Shown here piece by piece: positions 25,326 through 37,699 of a DNA stretch of 64,000 bases. The notes beneath the pieces were generated by a model that saw only the letters and a list, made by a program, of their open reading frames with translations, made no database searches and was not told the origin of the DNA. Both the position numbers and the translations under genes were made by a program. How positions within the stretch are numbered: the first letter of the stretch is position 1; each line of letters starts with the position of its first letter. The DNA is taken from NCBI GenBank assembly GCA_001414485.1, contig LLEY01000084.1:209500-273499 (forward strand). Reading direction: 5' to 3'. This DNA comes from Calycina herbarum (taxonomy: Eukaryota; Ascomycota; Leotiomycetes; Helotiales; Pezizellaceae).

Positions 25326-25767
25326 AGGTGGATAAGGTGTTGTGGGGTGCACCACGTGACCCTTAGCGCTAGTAGAAGAACCTGTAGATAGCCTCGAGTG
25401 CCTCGTGCTCTCTTCTCTCTTTAGGCGTTTTACATACCACATACCAAATCATATTGATTCCACTTCGAGCCTCGACTAGGGTGACTTTAGAATAATACGA
25501 TTCCTGTGATAATAGGAAGGATAGTTTCTTATTCATATTTTCGATTGCTGGAGTAGGATTGTGGAGATTGGGTTATCTTCTGGCATTGTTTTTGGCTTTT
25601 ATTGGCTTGGTCACTGTTCGGACCATATAAAATGTTTACTGGGTACTTTTTGTTTGCTGCTACGGCCCTGTACGTTTATTAGGACAATCCATCTTTTACA
25701 TCTTATTTCGCAATTTTAAACTCGTCTATTTTTTGTAACCACCTCCTAGCTCCTTAATGGCCTCATT
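25326..25767. other. Convergent intergenic region
   Basis: This 442-bp gap holds the 3' ends of the oxygenase and HET genes. I see no gene, only short open frames antisense to the flanking exons. A CACGTG palindrome lies near 25,353. Confidence 0.6.
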
Positions 25768-28051
25768 TCATACAATTGTCACTTCTTTCCGAGCCAAACC
25801 CCAGTTGTGTATCGACATGTCCCTGTCTTCTTTGTCATAACTCTGTACGACAAGTCCTATTCTCCGATAATGCTGGATTTCGCTTTGGCTTGCGGACTGA
25901 ACCGACTCGAGAAATAGGAAGTATCTCAAGGAACCATGCTCTAGCAATATAGCGGCGGCAAAATGTTGTCCTGGGTAACCCTCATGTTGGACCAGAAATT
26001 CATGGAGCCACTCTCCCTTCGTATATTCAGTTTTGAAGCTGCTGGCAATCCATTTTTCGACAGCTGATGTTTTTCCTCCCGAGTCGTCCTCTTCTTGTCT
26101 TCCGGCGATGTAACAGAATGGTGCCTCTAGTGTAACGGAGCCATTTGTTACAGCTCCAAATGAATTTGAGCTCGAGGTTTGGGTGGTGATGTCTAGAACC
26201 CTTGCAGCATACTTGCTCTCACTTTCGTTTTTGGGTTGATCGGGACAGCCTTTCGGATGCTTGATCTCTAGAGGCCAGGGATCTAGGCTGGCCCAGCTCC
26301 ATGAGGGTCCAGTATAAGGCTTCTTTGGGCTTCTTTCTTTTGGTGAAATCCCAAGCAGGTCCCTCTTGATCTGCTTGGTATATACAGGAGTCCACAGAAG
26401 TCCCTTTATTATATCACTCCTCCATAAACCGGCACAGTATGTATCGTCTCCTTTCAATCTCCCAAACTCTTTTGCCAAACTGGAAATCGCAGGCAAGCGA
26501 TCAGTGGATCGCGTCAATTGCCGGGTTGAATATTGTTGAATCGTGTCATACCATGTGTCTAAGACTTTATGTATATGTTTGGCCTCCAAGTGGCCATCCC
26601 GATTGCGACCAGTAGACAGATGTTTGAATTCGCTCCACAGGTTGCCATCGTAATATCGATTGGGAAGATAATGTCGAGCGAATCCTCCTTCACAAAATTG
26701 AAAGGTGGAACACTCCCAAACCATCTGATCTCCTCGGAAAGTAAGCCTCCGACCAGAGAATAATTCTTCTTGCAATACCCAACCCCGAGCCGCAAGTGGT
26801 CCTTTCTCTATCCCAATGTGTCGTTGTTCCTCTTCATCGAAGAATCGGAGGCTTACCATGTTGGGCATAAATTTCCTTGGAGGAGGAAAACCCAATGAGG
26901 TACCCTTTGTGACTATTTTTTGATCCTCAGCAGATTGACTATCATCTGGATCGGGAGTTTTCCAGGGTAGGATGCAGTTATTTGTCTGCAACTTTCGTTG
27001 ATGAAGAAAGCCTTCTGCCGCTTTTAACGAGGAGGAAGCTGATATTGTAATGACCGCTCCTTTGTACACATCACACATTTTTGTTGATTCGTATCCCCAA
27101 TCTTCCGCGGAATCCTGGATGATACATAGAGCATCCACCCAAAGAAACTTGATCCCGAGACTACGGGTCACCAAGATGGCGTCTCGTATTGTTTTGGGGA
27201 ATTTATTGTATGACATGCCTCTTTGGAAAGCCTTGAGGCGAGCCGTGGTCAAGGTGAAATCCGAATGGCCTCCCCAACAATAACTGAGGGCTGCCCATTC
27301 GCAATCCTGCGGGTGCGTAAGGCAGAGCTTTGGATGCTCTGAATTAGATCCAACCTGAATAAGACGGGTTGGTGGTCGAGTTTTTGTTTTTACTTGTGAA
27401 CACCCCGCGTGACTTGTATTGCACCTCTTCAGCCAAGCGTCCGCCAGGAAAAGAGAGGTCTGTACTTGCGGCTCAGAACCATAACTTCTCCCCAGAATAT
27501 CTTCGAGATGATCACGTCCCTCAATATTCTCACGTCCCTTCTTTACTTTGTCTAGAAGCCAACAATTAACACTCATTCCTTGAGCAAAATTCGAATAACT
27601 TACACGTCTCAGCCAAAACCTCAAAACTACACTCGACCCTCTTCCTCCCCGCCTCAGCTGGAGAACCTTCCAATGCTTCAAACCAAGGTTGCGAAAACAC
27701 AGAAATATAAGGTCTAGATCTCTTCTTCCCGTCCCATCCTTTCCAGCCCCCAATAGCAGCTATCAGAACCATATCCTCATCATTGTTCCATGTTCGTCCA
27801 AAAGCTGTCATATCTGGCTTATATCCCCAATGTTTTACAATCAATTTGCACAATTCGCAGCCCTGCGCTGCTGTTCGACGGAGATATTTAAATTTGTGGT
27901 GGTGTTTGAAACCATCTTTGTCGGTGGGTAGGACGCTTCTGTATTGGGATTCCATGCTGTCCCGGGGATTGAGGAGAAGGGTACAGAGGTCTAGCGATCG
28001 ACATTTTTCACAGAGAGGTGTTTTTGTCGTAAATTTTGTCCAAAAATGCAT
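25768..28051 (-). CDS. HET-domain (heterokaryon incompatibility) protein
   Basis: Two exons, 28051-27604 and 27551-25768, with a 52-bp GTAAGT...TTCTAG intron, give 743 aa. The start chosen is the ATG giving MHFWTKF; the open frame extends further upstream only without an ATG. The HET domain shows its three usual blocks: WAALSYCWGG at about 235-244, LWVDALCIIQD at about 286-296 and DVYKGAVITISA soon after. An N-terminal LCEKCRSLDL block and a CELCKLI motif are common in this family. HET proteins trigger growth arrest or cell death after non-self recognition; the partner gene here is unknown. The C-terminal half has no domain I recognise. The gene is intact and lies about 2 kb from the RIP isochore. 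Confidence 0.9.
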
Positions 28052-30671
28052 ATTGGAAACGAAGAAAAAAAGATATATATAGCAAGCAAATACCAAAAAG
28101 AATGGCAACGGAAGGAAATGATACCAAGTAATGATAATTGTCACATTTCGAGGTGTTGGTTAGAGTGAGTGTCTGATGTTATATGGGTTCGACCCAGGTG
28201 TCTAAGACCCCTTAAGCGCGTCCGGGGATGTTGAAACAACCTGCAAGTGACCTGCAGAATTAATTGAAGAGGAATCATGGGATTGTTGGTTTCGAGTTTT
28301 GGATTATGTGGTGAGGATCTGGGCGCTTAATACGATATCCTCATTGCACAGGCCCCTGAACATGCATTACAGGGGTAAGATAATGGGTAATAATCGAAAC
28401 ATTTGGGAGTGTAATTCCAAGAATAGAGAATTTTGGGGAAAAGAACGGGAGCATCTTGATGAAGTAAAAGAAAACTAGGAGAGGTTGTTGTGTGGTATTC
28501 GATTTTCGAGGGGACTTGGTTTCTCGCTGGTATCACGCTACCATTGACTACTTTCGAGTTTACTTAACGACCTCTGGAGTTACTTGGTAGATGATATATG
28601 CTCAACTGTGAATTCAATTGTTGATTCTAAAATGAGGATAAAAACTATTGGTTGTTCCTAAAAACGATTGAAAAACTTACTCGCCTAAAATACGGAGCTG
28701 GTGGCCGGTCATAAAAGCGGACAGAAACAAGAACGCATCTTATTCCAAAAACACAAACCGAAACTTAAGCAGAATCGGTTTCAGAAAGGGGAAAGAAAAG
28801 TTTCCTGCTTGGTGGACAGGCTTCTGATGTCAAAAAGTACGTCAGTAAACGAAGAAGACCGCACCAAATTCAAAATCATTCTGATCATCATCATTGACAG
28901 TCGGGTTTATAACTGACAGTAAACAGGTTTTCGTCAACAATTATAGACTGTGATTTCTCTTGCTGATTTTACCTGGAAGTATAAGTTGTGCAGCGGTAGG
29001 GAGCGTATCTAAAAAGCTCGTTCTTGATTCTCTGATAGAATTCGGCAGGAACCCCTCAAATATCCTGGAAGGCTGCGCCAATAATACTGCGCGAGACAGA
29101 TCTTGCTATTTTAGTCCCGGAAATTATTTCCACAAGACACATTTTGCATTGAAAGAGCTCGATAGTTTTGAAACTTGCAGAATTTCCCGAGTCAACGAAT
29201 TCAAGGCCTAATAGCCCCCCTTTAATATCCCAAAGAGTCTCCCAGTGTAACAACTGACGGTCTTGAACTTAACAGTTTAACGTCAGATTTCAACTTAACC
29301 TCTCCAAGGAGCCCAAACAGTGTGAGAAATGAGTAGAGTAGAGTAGAGTAGTGACCACTACTCTACTCTACTCATAGTACTCTGAGTATTCGGGCCGTAT
29401 CGGGCCGGGCCGGGACGAGACACGGAGTGTATATTGAAACCCTACGCATGGACAAGAACTATGATTACTTGCGGAGACTGTTGATAGATCGTGAGATGCA
29501 ATTCTTCAAAACGAAATCAAAACAAGCACGTCCTCTAGACCAACTTCTCTTAAACCGCCTATCGGGATATAGACAGGAATTATTTCCAAATTCTCAAGTG
29601 TAGGACTGAAAGAGACTCGACAACAGCTTATATTTCGGCAGTAAATCCATCCAGTTTCAATCCCACAGACAGACAGAAGCCCCCGCCAACACATGAAAAC
29701 ACTTCTACGCTTTCAAGAAACAGCCAATACCAGAGAGAAAGAACTTGGTGAGCAGTTCCATGCTTGATGGAGTCGAGAACGTGATATTGAGAACGTCATT
29801 GTGAGCTGAGGTGGATATGTAGATTTACCCTTGAATATATATCGACTATTCCACCTAGTTTAAGTGTAGGTAGCTACAACTTCAAAGAAGATGACGAAGA
29901 TCCACTTGTTTAAATTACCAGAGGTTCCCTTGCCTTGGGATTTGGGAACTTCGCTCACTCAAAGTGGGATGCTAAGAATGGGTTTGCAAGTTTCTTGAGC
30001 GGGGCGAGCGACAAAGGGAAGAAAAGTAGATTTCCAATCACACCCACACCAAGCCAAAGGATCAGCGAAACCCTCAAGTAACTCCTATAAAGACAATTTT
30101 ACACTGAAAGCAAACAATTCGATGGCAATAGTGGCAACTATAACTCCTATACCTGTAGCAAGTAAGTTACCAAGAACGGCATCTCCTCTTTGCCTTTGCA
30201 ACACCAGTGGAACTAACTTGTTGGGTGTTTTCCGTTGTGCAGTATCCATATAATATGCGGACCGCGGCCCACAGACAGGTCGTCGAAATTGTCACGCATA
30301 AAGCATATCGAGCCACGAGAGGTCTGGTGTTGCGCTTTATACAACGAACTTCCTTCTGAATATGATCACGTGCTCACACCCTTGACGGGCTTATCTCTCA
30401 CTCACAAAACCTACTTGTGTTATATCCTTGGATGACAAGATGAGATGATATAATTAACAGAGAATCATTGCCATAAAACATTGTGATAGGGTCATTGTAT
30501 TGTGTTTCAAACCGTAGCTATCTCTATACCTTTGGAGGGAGCTGAGCTCAAAAGGCAAATCATGCTCTCCTGTAAAAGAAAGAGGAAGTAAAACCCAAAC
30601 TCCCATCTATCATATCTCATAAAAATGCCACCCAAAACACCCATAAATCAAAGCATGCAACGCAACAAAGT
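28052..30671. other. 2.6-kb intergenic region, no supported gene
   Basis: Short frames of 60-80 codons occur on both strands but show no family resemblance and overlap each other. The region holds a tRNA-like box pair (28157-28195), a perfect 18-bp hairpin of GAGTA repeats (29336-29373) and a run of CGGGC units just after it (29391-29415). It contains the HET promoter on its left and ends at the 3' end of the MCC alpha gene. Confidence 0.6.
29336..29373. repeat. Perfect 18-bp hairpin built from GAGTA repeats
   Basis: The left arm (29336-29353) is GAGTAGAGTAGAGTAGTG, the loop is AC, and the right arm (29356-29373) is its exact complement. One further GAGTA unit precedes it. The flank carries GC-rich CGGGCCG repeats. 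Confidence 0.9.
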
Positions 30672-33032
30672 TTACTCGTCGTGCTACAGCCATGAATTAG
30701 CTTCCGTTTCCACGAACGAACGGATAGATGATGGAGACTTACTTCTTCAAATAACACCAATACCGTGCCCGCTTTGCAGATATCCTGCAAAATATTAGTG
30801 ACGACATAGTAAAGGGGGGCAGGCGGGTGGTTGGAAAGCATGGGAAAACATACCCCTTCCTTATGCACCAACTTAGCAACAACCCCCTTCTGCGGCGACC
30901 GGATAACAGTTTCCATCTTCATACTCTCAATCCTACCCCTTAATTAGCATTTTACTTCCCACCAATCAATCATCGCATCACTTACACAACCAAAGCCTGA
31001 TCCTTCTCCACCACATCCCCCTCCAGCACCTCGTTCCTCAAAACCTTACAAGGCATAGGAGCAACAACGCTATTCTTCACATCCTTCAACCCCAACGCCT
31101 TTTCAAACCAACTAGGATCTTGCAACACAAACTGAGTCTGTTTCCCATGTTGGAAAATCGTGATGTTGTTGCTATCAGTGGAAGGAACGATGGTACTTGA
31201 TACCCTGGTGTGAGGGAAGAATGTAGTTAACGATGTTGGGGATGTGCGCTCGCTGACTAGATTTTCGTAGGTTTTGGAGAGGGAAGGATGATCGATGGAG
31301 ACGTTGTAGAGGTTTGGTCCTGTTTGGGAGATTGAGATTTGATGGGGTGAGGGTGTGGAGTCTTTGTCATTGGGATTTGAAGGAGGGAGGAGGGAGAATG
31401 TGCGGGATGTGGTGGTTCCGAAGCCTATTGGTTGACCGTGGGGACCTGGGGCTTGATTTGCTTTTTGAGATTGTTCCTGGATTAGGAGACCGAGAGCTGC
31501 TTGGACATAGGTCTCTGGTTCAATGGGCTCGGGAGCGAATAGTTCGTCATTGTGTTTTTGGATGTATCCAGTTTCTACTTCTCCTCTCATGAAGCCGGGA
31601 CTTTTGCAGATTCGCTTTAGGAATTCGATGTTGGTGCTTAGTCCTACAACTTCGTATTCTTGAAGGGCTGCGTGCATTTTTCGGAGTGCGACTTCACGGG
31701 TTGGACCACTGATGATTAGTTTCGCGATCATACCATCATATGCTGCAGAAACTGTATCACCTTGAATGAAACCAGCATCAATACGGACACCCTCCATGAT
31801 TTGAGGAGTTCGGAGATGAATTAGTTTTCCGGAATCGGGCATGAAGTTTTGGTTTGGATTTTCAGCGTAGATACGAGCCTCAATGGCCCATCCTCGTTCT
31901 GCTATTCTTTGGGTGATGGCTGCTTGATCTAATGGAAGTGGTTCTCCTGCTGCGATTTTGAATTGCCACGAGACCAAATCTTCGCCGGTGATTTCTTCAG
32001 TTACTGGATGCTCGACTTGAAGTCTTGTATTCATCTCCATGAAAAAGAACTCATTTGTGTCGTTGTCAAATATGACTGGATTTTATTAGAAATTGGTAAC
32101 ACACATAGAGGGGTACTCTTACATTCAACAGTTCCAGCACCCTCATAATTTACCGCCAATGCAGCAGCTCGGGCCTTCTCCCACAATTCCTGTCTGATAT
32201 CTTCAGCCAAATTTGGTGCAGGAGCTTCTTCTAATATCTTCTGATGTCTCCTCTGAAGACTACAATCTCTCTCCCCTAAAGCAACCGCATTCCCAAACTT
32301 ATCCGCGAAAACCTGAACCTCAATATGTCTCGGCGTAGCAATATACTTCTCAACAAGCATCTCATCATCCCCAAAAGAGTTCCTCCCCTCACTCTTCGCA
32401 CTCTCAAGCTTCCCCAAAAACTCTCCCTCATCCATCGCAATCCTCATTCCCTTTCCTCCGCCTCCTTTGACAGCCTTTACCATAACCGGAAACCCAATTT
32501 TCCTCGCCTCCTCCAACAAATATTCAGGTTCTTGATTTCCTCCATGATATCCCGGAATACACGGAACGCCAGCCGCAATCATAATCTCCTTACTCCTAGA
32601 TTTATTCCCCATAGCCTCAATAGCCTTCCAAGGCGGCCCAATAAACACCAAACCCTCCTCCATACACCTCTTCGCAAACCCCGAGTTCTCACTCAAAAAC
32701 CCATATCCCGGATGTAAAGCCTGGCAGCCCTGTTCCTTCGCAACCTTTATAATCCTTTCTCCGTCGAGATACGCGGATGGTATACCGAGGTTTACGGCAA
32801 AGGGACTGGAGAGGGCATGCTGAGAATGGGCATCTGGGTCCGTGTAGATTGTTGTACAGCGGACTCCTAGTGCTGATGCGGTTCTGCCAACTCGAAGAGC
32901 GATTTCTCCGCGATTTGCGATGAGGACGGAGGATATTGGCGTGGAGGGATTGGTGAGTTGTCGGGATTGGCGGTAGGCTTGGGTGGAGGAGAGGACGCGG
33001 GCAATTGCCCGTGAGCGTGAGGTATGTAACAT
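30672..33032 (-). CDS. mccA: 3-methylcrotonyl-CoA carboxylase alpha (biotin) subunit, mitochondrial
   Basis: Five exons, 33032-32123, 32075-30986, 30932-30854, 30784-30743 and 30683-30672, give 710 aa, the normal length for the family. It carboxylates 3-methylcrotonyl-CoA to 3-methylglutaconyl-CoA together with the beta subunit, using ATP and bicarbonate. An Arg/Ser-rich N-terminus suits a mitochondrial presequence. The biotin carboxylase part begins near residue 33 (VLIANRGEIA), has the ATP-grasp glycine loop GGGGKGMR at about 190-197 and the catalytic EMNTRLQVEH at 317-326. The biotinyl lysine is K672 in ESMKMET, encoded by the short third exon. The last exon encodes only HDE and stop, the least certain part. 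The second-step partner, MCC beta, lies 2.8 kb away on the same strand. Confidence 0.95.
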
Positions 33033-33953
33033 TGGAATTCTGTGAAGCTCAGGAGAGCATCGTCGTTAATTGTTGTTATGGGATTCGGAGGAACAGGAGC
33101 AAGTCCTCCTCAGTTGTTCCCCTTCTGGTTGTTTGCTCCTTCTTGGGAAGGGGAGGAGGAAGTGTCCAATGCCGCATCTAACCTATGCCGGCAGCGTGGC
33201 AGGGGAATCTCCCTGGAATTCTCCGGCGTTTTTATAATTGTCTTAACTCTTCTAGAACAATAATAAGAATAGAAACATAATTATTCGAGCCTTTTGAGAA
33301 AATCAAATTGATTTATTGAATCTTGGCTGAGCAATGGAAGAAGTAGAAAGTTGTTCTACTGTTGACCAGTTACAAACCCCAGTACTCTGTGGGCTCAGTG
33401 TGGGGTACGGGGGTGGGGTTGCGGGGCGAAACTCAGCGACTTTAGCTATACAATTAATAGATGACTCTCCTCGAGATGTAAGGCCTATGAAAAAGTCTAG
33501 GTAGAGATGTATTAAAATGAAAATAAGCCTATAAGTCAAAGAATTCCGAAGGATCTTGAGCACTAGGCAAATCCTCAGCAATGTTGCAATTCCATACAAA
33601 TTATCCTATCATCAATCGAACCCCATGCGATTTACCATGAATCATGAAATTCCAACTCAGATATAGTTCTTCCGTCCATTATGCAGTAGTTTTGAGTGCC
33701 AACAGGCTTCTCTCTGTGTCGTACTTATGATGTCATCGAAGCCTTCCCAAACTTTGGTTTTCAAACTATCTTATCTTTTCTTAATCTTCTCTCCAATCAC
33801 ATAAAACTTGCACAAGGAATTATCCGAAATTTTGTGAGTCAATAGCTTCGAAATATCCTCCCCAACTTTATGAGTCTGACACCCTCAAGATCCATTACAT
33901 CGATACAAATTAAACCCCTCTACTATTCAAAAACATCAAAAGAAGCAAGAAGA
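33033..33953. promoter_or_regulatory. Divergent intergenic region between mccA and the GNAT gene
   Basis: It holds the promoters of both neighbours. Short open frames on either strand are not conserved-looking. No repeat or RNA gene was seen. Confidence 0.5.
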
Positions 33954-34530
33954 ATGTCTAACTCAACTCCATCAAAAGAATGGTACAAAGATCAATATAT
34001 GATCTCAACCTCCCCCACTCTCCTCCAAGTCTCAGCAATCAACGACGCATTCGACACCCCAGAAGTATACTGGTCCAACAAAACCGACCCAGTCACACTC
34101 AAAGAAACGCTCGATAACTCCCTCTGTTTCGGACTCTACTTGCTTCCAACATCCACTTTTGAAATGGCTGGTAAGTATCGGTCTCCGAGGTTCCTCGCAA
34201 AAATCTCACCATAACATTTCAGGAAAAGCACAACCAGTCCAGATAGGACTAGCCCGTCTCATCACTGATAAGTCGACCATCGCATTTCTAACAGACGTCT
34301 ACGTATTGAAAGAATACCAGGGAAAGGGGTTAGGAAAATGGCTGCTGGGATGTGTGAGGGAGACGATTGGCAAGTGGCCTTCTTTGAGACGATGCATGTT
34401 GGCTACTGTTGGAGAGGTGAAGCTTTATAGGGAGGGATTAGGAATGAAACCTTGGGAGGAGGATGGCGGCGGGAGTGGGAGTGCGAAGGGGTTGAGGATT
34501 TGGAATGTGATGGGGAAAGATTTATTGTAG
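33954..34530 (+). CDS. GNAT-family N-acetyltransferase
   Basis: Two exons, 33954-34170 and 34223-34530, with a 52-bp GTAAGT...TTTCAG intron, give 174 aa. An in-frame ATG 28 codons upstream (33870) is possible, but the one at 33954 fits better. The acetyl-CoA-binding motif A is clear: FLTDVYVLKEYQGKGLGKWL, with the Q-G-K-G-L-G pyrophosphate loop. Small GNATs of this kind acetylate amines or small molecules; the substrate cannot be read from sequence. It lies on the opposite strand between the two MCC genes, and any role in leucine metabolism would be inference from position only. Confidence 0.85.
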
Positions 34531-34939
34531 GGGGGAATGAAGATGAAACATAATTTGGAAGCTTTTGACTTCCAGGTTAAATTTTCGGAAATAGGGCCTT
34601 TCACTCGTCTAACTTTTCTTTCGTCTGATTCTTACTTTTCCCAACCCACAGTTACACAAGATGGAGAAAAATAACCAAAGAGAATCCTTGGCTCCTTTAT
34701 TTTGCGAAATGCAATCATCAAGCGAGAAAAACACGCAAAGGCGTCGGCTCTGCAACAGCGTGTGACTGAGTTGTTGAATCTAGACGACGTGCAAGATGAG
34801 GAATACCTTCTTGGACCAAGAGATGATACCTCTGGTTTTTCTGGTGATGTGCAGGTCCCCATGATCTTGCCATCCATCCCTTGAAAAGAAAATCAGCATA
34901 CACAGAAGCAAGCCAGCCCTAGAAAAGGGGAGATGATTA

Positions 34940-35335
34940 TCAGCAGCCTCTTGTTAGTTGAATAAGCAGAATAGAAAGTTCAAAATGCCCAAAATATTGG
35001 GCGCCATTCATTAAGCGAGAAGCAAAGGTTGGGGGAAGTCTGTTCTTGGTTATTTCAAAAAGCTCCCACCGTGCTTGAGGTTCTTTTTGTCCATTCGTTC
35101 CTACATAACGACATTTAGCTACAAGATCATGTTCCGACAACGGTTCCCTCCTAACTACAAACGTTTTATCACAACGAACTCGCAACTGCAAATCGTAAAA
35201 GAACACGGGCCAGAGAAGAGTTGATCCAACTGGAGCTCTCGTATTAAGAAAGTAAGAGTCACCCACTCTTCTAAGATTGTATACAGAAAGTAGTACAACC
35301 CCATGTACCTTTTCCTCCTTTACTATTCCTGTCAA
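34940..35335 (-). CDS. Doubtful hypothetical ORF (131 codons)
   Basis: An open frame sits alone in a non-coding stretch. The predicted product is slightly basic, with no signal peptide, membrane segment or domain I recognise. It may be chance or a decayed gene; it is listed only because it is longer than the shadows around it and overlaps no real exon. Confidence 0.15.
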   Translation of the reverse strand: MTGIVKEEKVHGVVLLSVYNLRRVGDSYFLNTRAPVGSTLLWPVFFYDLQLRVRCDKTFVVRREPLSEHDLVAKCRYVGTNGQKEPQARWELFEITKNRLPPTFASRLMNGAQYFGHFELSILLIQLTRGC

Positions 35336-35510
35336 TTAACTTCTCTTCAACTCTTGGGAAAAAGAGGAAGCAAGTATAGAGTTATATAGAGATGATATTT
35401 CCCAGAATATTTAGACGACGACGGTTATGAGAAGATACTTGGCTAAGATTACTTTACTTTGGACTATTTGAAACAGCCTAGAACAATTGCAATTATTGTC
35501 CCAGATATTT

Positions 35511-35629
35511 TAGAAGATTTAGAAAGTTAGTTTTCTTGATTCTCTGAAATCCTCTGAAATAATAATACTAATTGTGCTAAAATAGTCACACGATAAGATA
35601 GAAGGGTGCCAGAGAGTAACGACCGGGCC
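35511..35629. repeat. Diverged dispersed repeat, copy 1
   Basis: About 120 bp aligns with 49061-49181 in the same orientation, ending in matching blocks GATAGAAG and GTGCC(A/G)GAGAG. Identity by eye is roughly 70 percent. It is probably the remnant of an old mobile element. Confidence 0.55.
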
Positions 35630-35852
35630 ATTTTACCTCGAGGCTCTGGTACCATGTAGTAACTAAGTGAAAGAGGTGCAGACTTTGCGAGCCGTAAACG
35701 AACTTTGATGAAAGCAGGACGCTGTGTATATATATAGAGAGAGAGAGACAGAGAGTAAGAGTTCTACTGACAATTTCTCATCGGCATATAGACACAGACA
35801 AAGAAAGTTTCATAACTCCATTTGAAGACCATCTAATGATACCATAACACCT

Positions 35853-37699
35853 TTACATTCTAAAAACGCCAAACTTCGTAGCGACAGGTTCATTCTTGCC
35901 CCCCAGCGCAGCCCTCAATCCTAGACCAAGAACTCTTCTCGTATGACTAGGTGGTATAACGCCATCATCCTAAATTTCGTTAGCGACATTCCTCTTCAAA
36001 CAACCCCCCTCTCGCTAGATAAAACAGAAAAATGAGAGGAATCAACATACCCATAACCGAGCACTCGAAAAAACAGCCTCACTCTCCCTCTCAATCCTCT
36101 CCTTCAACTCCGGATCAACCTTCTTCCCCACCGTCTCCATAACAGCACTCAACTGTTCACCCCCCATAACCCCAATCTTCGCATTCGGCCACATCCACAA
36201 AAACCTCGGTCCATACGCCCTCCCACACATACCGTAATTCCCCGCTCCATTACTAGCGCCCACCACAACCGTGAATTTCGGCACATCAGCACAAGCAACC
36301 GCTGTTACCAATTTCGCGCCATTCTTAGCGATGCCTTCGCGTTCGGCGTCGGTACCAACCATGAAACCGGAGATGTTTTGGAGGAATATGAGAGGGATTT
36401 GACGCTGACAGCAGAGTTCGATGAAATGCGCGCCTTTGAGGGAGGATGTCGAGAAGAGGATTCCGTTGTTGGCTATGATTCCTACTTTTTGGCCGTAGAT
36501 GTGGGCGAAGCCTGTTACTAAGGTACTTCCATAGTCCCTTTTGAATTCCGAGAAGACGCTACCGTCTACGATACGGGAGATGATTTCGTGGATTGGCAGT
36601 GGTTTTCTAAGATTCGTTGTGGCGATACCTATTAATTCCTCTGGGTCGTGGAGGGGCTCTGAGTAGGCTGTTGGGGGAGGGAAGGCTTTTTGGGGCCAGT
36701 TGAGATTACTGATTGATCTTCGAGCCAGAACTATTGCGTGGGCGTCGTCTACTGCTAGGTAGTCGGTTACTCCTGAAACGGAGGTATGCATTTTTCCTCC
36801 TCCGAGGTCTTCTGCGCTTACTACTTCTCCGGTTGCTGCTTTCACTAGGGGTGGACCGGCGAGGAAAATGTGACCTTGTCCATCGACGATGATACTTTCG
36901 TCGGACATGGCCGGTACATATGCACCACCCGCGGTACATGGTCCCATAACGACAGAGATTTGAGGAATTCCTTGGGAACTCATCCTAGCCTGATTGAAGA
37001 ATATCCTACCAAAATGCTCACGATCCGGGAAAACATCCGCTTGATGTGGAAGATTGGCACCTCCGGAATCTACTAGATAAACACATCTACAGATCACAGT
37101 CAGTCAAACCCTCAGTATAGAGAAAGGGCACCAAACGGTAATTTATTCTCCATAGCAATAGCCTGCGCCCTCAAATGTTTCTTCACCGTAATCGGAAAAT
37201 AAGTTCCCCCCTTCACGGTACTATCATTCGCAACAATCATACAAGTAACCCCCTCAATAACACCCACACCCGTAATAATTCCCCCAGCCGGTACCTCCGC
37301 CTCAGGATATACCTCATGACCCGCCAACGTCGAGAGTTCCAGAAACGAAGTTCCAGGATCTATCAATGCCGTAATCCTATCTCTTGGAAGCATTTTATTC
37401 CGGGCTATATGTTTTTCCCTAGCTTTCGCTGAGCCGCCTTGGTGTATCTTCTTGGTTAAGGCTTCGAGTTTTTCCATGACTTCTCCCATCTGAGCAGCAT
37501 TTTGTTTGTATTCTTCGGAGGAAGGATCGGTGATTGTGGGGAGGACGGATATGGCATTTGCTTGGGTGGGTGTGCTGTGGGTTGCTATGGATCGAGCTGT
37601 TGTTCGTAAAGGGAGGTTGGTGTGGGGTATTGAGGGGTAGGTTCTCGCAATTCGGGTTGAAGCTCTCAATGCTTCTCTGGAGATTTTTAAGGTCGACAT
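35853..37699 (-). CDS. mccB: 3-methylcrotonyl-CoA carboxylase beta (carboxyltransferase) subunit, mitochondrial
   Basis: Three exons, 37699-37137, 37086-36051 and 35969-35853, give 571 aa, the usual size. It transfers the carboxyl group from biotin of the alpha subunit to 3-methylcrotonyl-CoA. The N-terminus is Arg/Ser/Thr-rich without acidic residues in its first ~50 positions, as in a mitochondrial presequence. The crotonase-like carboxyltransferase core shows [25 protein letters not shown] and [13 protein letters not shown]. The last exon supplies the conserved [16 protein letters not shown] end. The first intron has a non-ideal GTTTGG donor, but the join restores the conserved [11 protein letters not shown] block. 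It is transcribed away from IVD, with which it shares a short promoter. Confidence 0.95.

Larger units (their letters stand above)
34531..35852. other. 1.3-kb intergenic region with a dispersed repeat, no supported gene
   Basis: A 131-codon minus frame (34940-35335) is open but resembles nothing I know and has no visible intron or family motif. A diverged repeat at 35511-35629 recurs at 49061-49181. A (TA)n(GA)n microsatellite lies at about 35,727-35,750. Confidence 0.5.

Noticed and set aside
25068..25442. 124-codon minus frame overlapping the oxygenase
   Set aside because: It is antisense to the well-supported exon 2 with its Fe-binding residues and has no family resemblance.
32325..32717. 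130-codon plus frame in the MCC alpha gene
   Set aside because: It is antisense to the biotin carboxylase exon; a shadow created by codon bias.
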